Shown: piece after piece, positions 6,441-8,300 of the stretch
How the letters are laid out: every line of letters begins with the position of its first letter
Position numbering within the stretch: position 1 is the first letter of the stretch
Assembly: GCA_021828635.1 (NCBI GenBank)
Contig: JAJZEJ010000467.1
Span: 1 to 8,300 of the forward strand
Origin: Chloroflexota bacterium
GTDB taxonomy: Bacteria > Chloroflexota > Ktedonobacteria > Ktedonobacterales > Ktedonobacteraceae
Length of the DNA: 8,300 nt
Reading direction: 5' to 3'
Position numbers and translations under genes: made by a program
The notes under the pieces: generated by a model
What the model saw: the letters and a program-made list of their open reading frames with translations, nothing else
The model's database searches: none
What the model was told of the DNA's origin: nothing

Positions 6441-7868
6441 TCAAGCCCTTCTCTTTACCTCATCCATTACCAGCAGGAGTTCTTCCTTTGTGGCCCGCAA
6501 AGCTTTTTGCTCTTGCTCATCATCGCTCGCTGCTATCCATTCATCGACTAATGCCATCAGTTCCTCGCGTGGTGAGAAACGTTCGCCTGCCTCTGTTATT
6601 GAAGTCATCGGAGTTTCCTGCTCCATGCGCAATGTGAGTGAGCTATCATCGATAGCGAGCGCGAAGCAGTGTTCCTCGCCGTAGTGACGAATGCGGTTGA
6701 GGTCTAACTGATGGTAGCGACTGCGGGTCAGTTTTCCTTCCAACTTGAGTTGTAGCATGACATCGGGACTGCACAGAGGTTGCAACCGTTCGATAATGAG
6801 TTCTGTACTGCTCTGAGGAAGCTCGTGAGGGGCAGATACTGCCTCATTCTTCTTCTGTGCCTCTTGGCTTGCTTGCTCTATATGCTCCACGCGCTCTGCT
6901 CTGTTATTGCCGGACCAGAGTTCGTCAGTGTGGATGACAAGTTGGCGCAGGGGCATGGCATCAACAGCAATGTGGTTGCACCAGCGTACCCCATCAGGAC
7001 CAATGCCGATAAAGACAAAACCGGGATCATGATCGGCTGTGCTGAAATCGCTATGCTGGGTCGCGCCCGCGACAATCACATCGGTTGAGCCAATACGGCT
7101 GCGGCTGTAACCATGATGATAGCCAGCCAGGATACTGTGAAAGACCGTCTGGCGTGCGATGCTGTTGCGGCTCACCAGTGTACGTGTGTCGAGCAGAGAA
7201 GAGCCTGTCGTCAGTCCCTCAATGGGTGCATGGAGTACAAGCAGGCGAATAGTCGCACGTTCGATGTCATCCTGTACGTGGAAATGTTCCAGAGGGTCTC
7301 CTTCCTGCTCAGCCAGCACACTCAAGCCACATAAACCTACAAGGGTACCACGAAGATTCAGCATGACTGGTTCCACTGCTTGCCCGTCGCTCTTATCGCT
7401 CTCGGCACTTTGTGGAGATGATACATAATGCAAAGCGCCGAGGCGGGCATAACTCATCTGTGGTGCTGGTGTCACTGCTTTGTGCTGGTTCTGGTTTGGA
7501 AGACCACTTTGTGTTTCATTGGGTGTATCATGCACGCCGCCAATGGCGACGCTTTGAATGCCAGCCTGCTTCAACTGTGCCAGGCGTTCTGCGACAAAGC
7601 TACGCTCAATTTCGTCAGGAGTAGTGGTGTCGAAGAGATCGCCCGCCTGTACAAAGAGATCAACCCCCTGGGCAATGGCGAAATCGGTGGCCTGCTGAAA
7701 GGCTCGCCGTAGTCGCTGCTGGCGTTCTTCGCGTTTACGTGGATGCTGACCGAACGCGCTTGAGCCGAGATGGTTATCTGCGGTCAATACCAGCGTCACC
7801 ATCCCCTCGCGCTGCTGTTGATCGAGCATCGCAATCCACTCGTGTTGTCCCTCAATCTGTTCTGTCAT
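6441..7868 (-). CDS. sbcD: SbcD/Mre11-like DNA repair phosphoesterase with altered metal motifs
   Basis: This calcineurin-like metallophosphoesterase is the expected nuclease partner of the SbcC-like ATPase encoded 16 bases downstream. Taking ATG at 7868 it has 475 residues. Motifs in that numbering are DNH (31-33, within TADNHLG), GDLFD (76-80), GGVHD (110-114), LHAP with His213, and AGYHHG (248-253). The first two are canonical. The third is normally GNHD, but Asn is replaced by Val112. The fifth is normally GHxH, and here reads GYHH with Tyr250 in the first His position. A polar insert lies at about 118-170, and a capping/C-terminal region with a charged helical end follows. The frame is open upstream to an ATG at 7946, but that codon falls inside the dispersed repeat array and the extra 26 residues (Cys/Arg-rich) look unrelated to the family. 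GGAAG at 7883-7879 lies ten bases before the ATG at 7868 and supports the shorter start. A later start at 7802 (MVTLVLTADNHLG) is possible. Confidence 0.85.
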   Translation of the reverse strand: MTEQIEGQHEWIAMLDQQQREGMVTLVLTADNHLGSSAFGQHPRKREERQQRLRRAFQQATDFAIAQGVDLFVQAGDLFDTTTPDEIERSFVAERLAQLKQAGIQSVAIGGVHDTPNETQSGLPNQNQHKAVTPAPQMSYARLGALHYVSSPQSAESDKSDGQAVEPVMLNLRGTLVGLCGLSVLAEQEGDPLEHFHVQDDIERATIRLLVLHAPIEGLTTGSSLLDTRTLVSRNSIARQTVFHSILAGYHHGYSRSRIGSTDVIVAGATQHSDFSTADHDPGFVFIGIGPDGVRWCNHIAVDAMPLRQLVIHTDELWSGNNRAERVEHIEQASQEAQKKNEAVSAPHELPQSSTELIIERLQPLCSPDVMLQLKLEGKLTRSRYHQLDLNRIRHYGEEHCFALAIDDSSLTLRMEQETPMTSITEAGERFSPREELMALVDEWIAASDDEQEQKALRATKEELLLVMDEVKRRA

Positions 7869-7912
7869 CGCTCTTTTGCTTCCATGTACATGCTTGGAGA
7901 AATATCTTGTAC

Positions 7913-7980
7913 GGACACAGCAAACCGGCCTGCGGACGCGATACATCGGCCAAAGGACGCGATCAATCAGTCCCTACAGA
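7913..7980 (+). repeat. Array of three degenerate GGACGCG repeat units, copy C
   Basis: Units begin at 7913 (GGACACAG), 7934 (GGACGCGAT) and 7955 (GGACGCGAT), spaced exactly 21 bp. The first two share 12 of 21 positions and the second and third share 14 of 21. The last unit extends to CCCTACAGA and closely matches the copy at 2621-2647. The array lies in the leader of the sbcD-like gene and supplies the in-frame ATG at 7946 that makes that reading frame look longer than it probably is. Confidence 0.65.
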
Positions 7981-8034
7981 AAAATAACGTGTCAGCCCCA
8001 CCGCATTGAGCTAAATAAGATATTTGGGGGGGCT
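7980..8034 (-). terminator. Hairpin with trailing T-rich tract upstream of the sbcD-like gene
   Basis: AGCCCCACC at 7994-8002 pairs with GGGGGGGCT at 8026-8034 (eight of nine pairs) around a 23-base AT-rich loop. On the minus strand the stem is followed six bases later by TTATTTTT (7987-7980). This could end a transcript entering from the right or act as an attenuator in the sbcD-like leader. The long loop and the gap before the T tract make an intrinsic terminator uncertain. Confidence 0.3.
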
Positions 8035-8300
8035 AGTATGCCGTCAGCATAGTACCGTTTTCTCAGTTGTATCGTGAGTCTATCACAAATGCCAACAAGG
8101 GAACATAGATGACACTCACAAGGGGGACTATTGGGGGAATGCCGGAATCTGATAGCGAAGTATGATGTCCACGAGGGGGTATCACGCTTTGGCTATGATG
8201 TCCTGAGTATTATGTTTATCAACAGGTACTTTTTGGCTACACAAGAATGACGACGTTTCTTCATGTTTGTGATACTCAATAATACACATTTATGGCACAT
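7981..8300. other. Non-coding right end and probable control region of the sbcD-like gene
   Basis: I see no open frame with protein character in these 320 bases. On the minus strand a weak promoter can be drawn as TTGGCA (8095-8090) and TACAAC (8071-8066) with 18 bases between. A short dyad, GTGA-N5-TCAC at 8074-8086, lies between those two boxes and could be an operator. TATGATGTCC occurs twice (8161-8170 and 8194-8203). An imperfect inverted pair lies at 8068-8091 and 8262-8286. No tRNA or rRNA sequence was recognised. Confidence 0.4.
8068..8286. repeat. Imperfect inverted repeat pair bounding about 220 bp
   Basis: Read on the minus strand, 8091-8068 gives CATTTGTGATAGACTCA followed by a match to ATACA. 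Read on the plus strand, 8262-8286 gives CATGTTTGTGATACTCA followed by ATACA. About 20 positions match if two short gaps are allowed. The ends could bound a small non-autonomous element or be two sites for one DNA-binding protein. No transposase is present, and the match could be chance. Confidence 0.25.

Noticed and set aside
7869..7946. N-terminal 26-residue extension of the SbcD-like protein starting at 7946
   Set aside because: The start codon and first codons lie inside the dispersed repeat array, the sequence is Cys/Arg-rich and unlike the family, and a better ribosome site precedes the ATG at 7868.
7913..7980. CRISPR array
   Set aside because: Units are only 21 bp apart with no spacer-length unique sequence, they are degenerate, and no cas gene is present.

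Overview
The window is bacterial chromosomal DNA with moderate GC and densely packed genes. It carries four protein genes in two convergent pairs. The style suggests a Chloroflexota bacterium of the Ktedonobacteria type: an orphan NarL-type regulator joined to a kinase-like domain, an unusually large SbcC-like ATPase, and dispersed short repeats beginning GGACGCGAT. That placement is inferred from memory of such genomes and is not shown by any marker gene here.

Left, plus strand: an AT-rich flank (1-76) runs abruptly into the second ATPase half (D2) of a ClpB-type disaggregase (104-1096), with the N-terminal domain, first ATPase ring and middle coiled coil missing. Ten bases later, with its Shine-Dalgarno overlapping the clpB stop, comes a 464-residue protein (1107-2501). 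It joins a degenerate, His-less sensor-kinase core to a receiver domain and a LuxR-type helix-turn-helix.

Right, minus strand: an Mre11/SbcD-like phosphoesterase gene (start near 7868, end 6441) is followed after 16 bases by a 1298-residue Rad50/SbcC-like ATPase gene (6424-2528), as expected for a nuclease-ATPase complex operon. Both proteins are atypical. The ATPase has a two-helix membrane hairpin in the middle of its coiled coil. The phosphoesterase has changed residues in two normally invariant metal-binding motifs.

Repeats: related repeats of about 25 bp, built as GGACGCG...CTACAG, lie at 2507-2534, 2621-2647 and 7913-7980. The first two face each other with perfect 10-bp outer ends (CATGGACGCG / CGCGTCCATG). 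They bound a 141-bp block that contains the last 39 codons and the stop codon of the sbcC-like gene. The third is a degenerate array with 21-bp spacing in the sbcD-like leader.

The rest of the right end (7981-8300) has no convincing gene. It holds a hairpin, a dyad and a possible short element with imperfect inverted ends. No RNA genes, CRISPR arrays or transposase genes were seen. The strongest candidate for new biology is the membrane-anchored SbcC-like protein with its altered SbcD-like partner.
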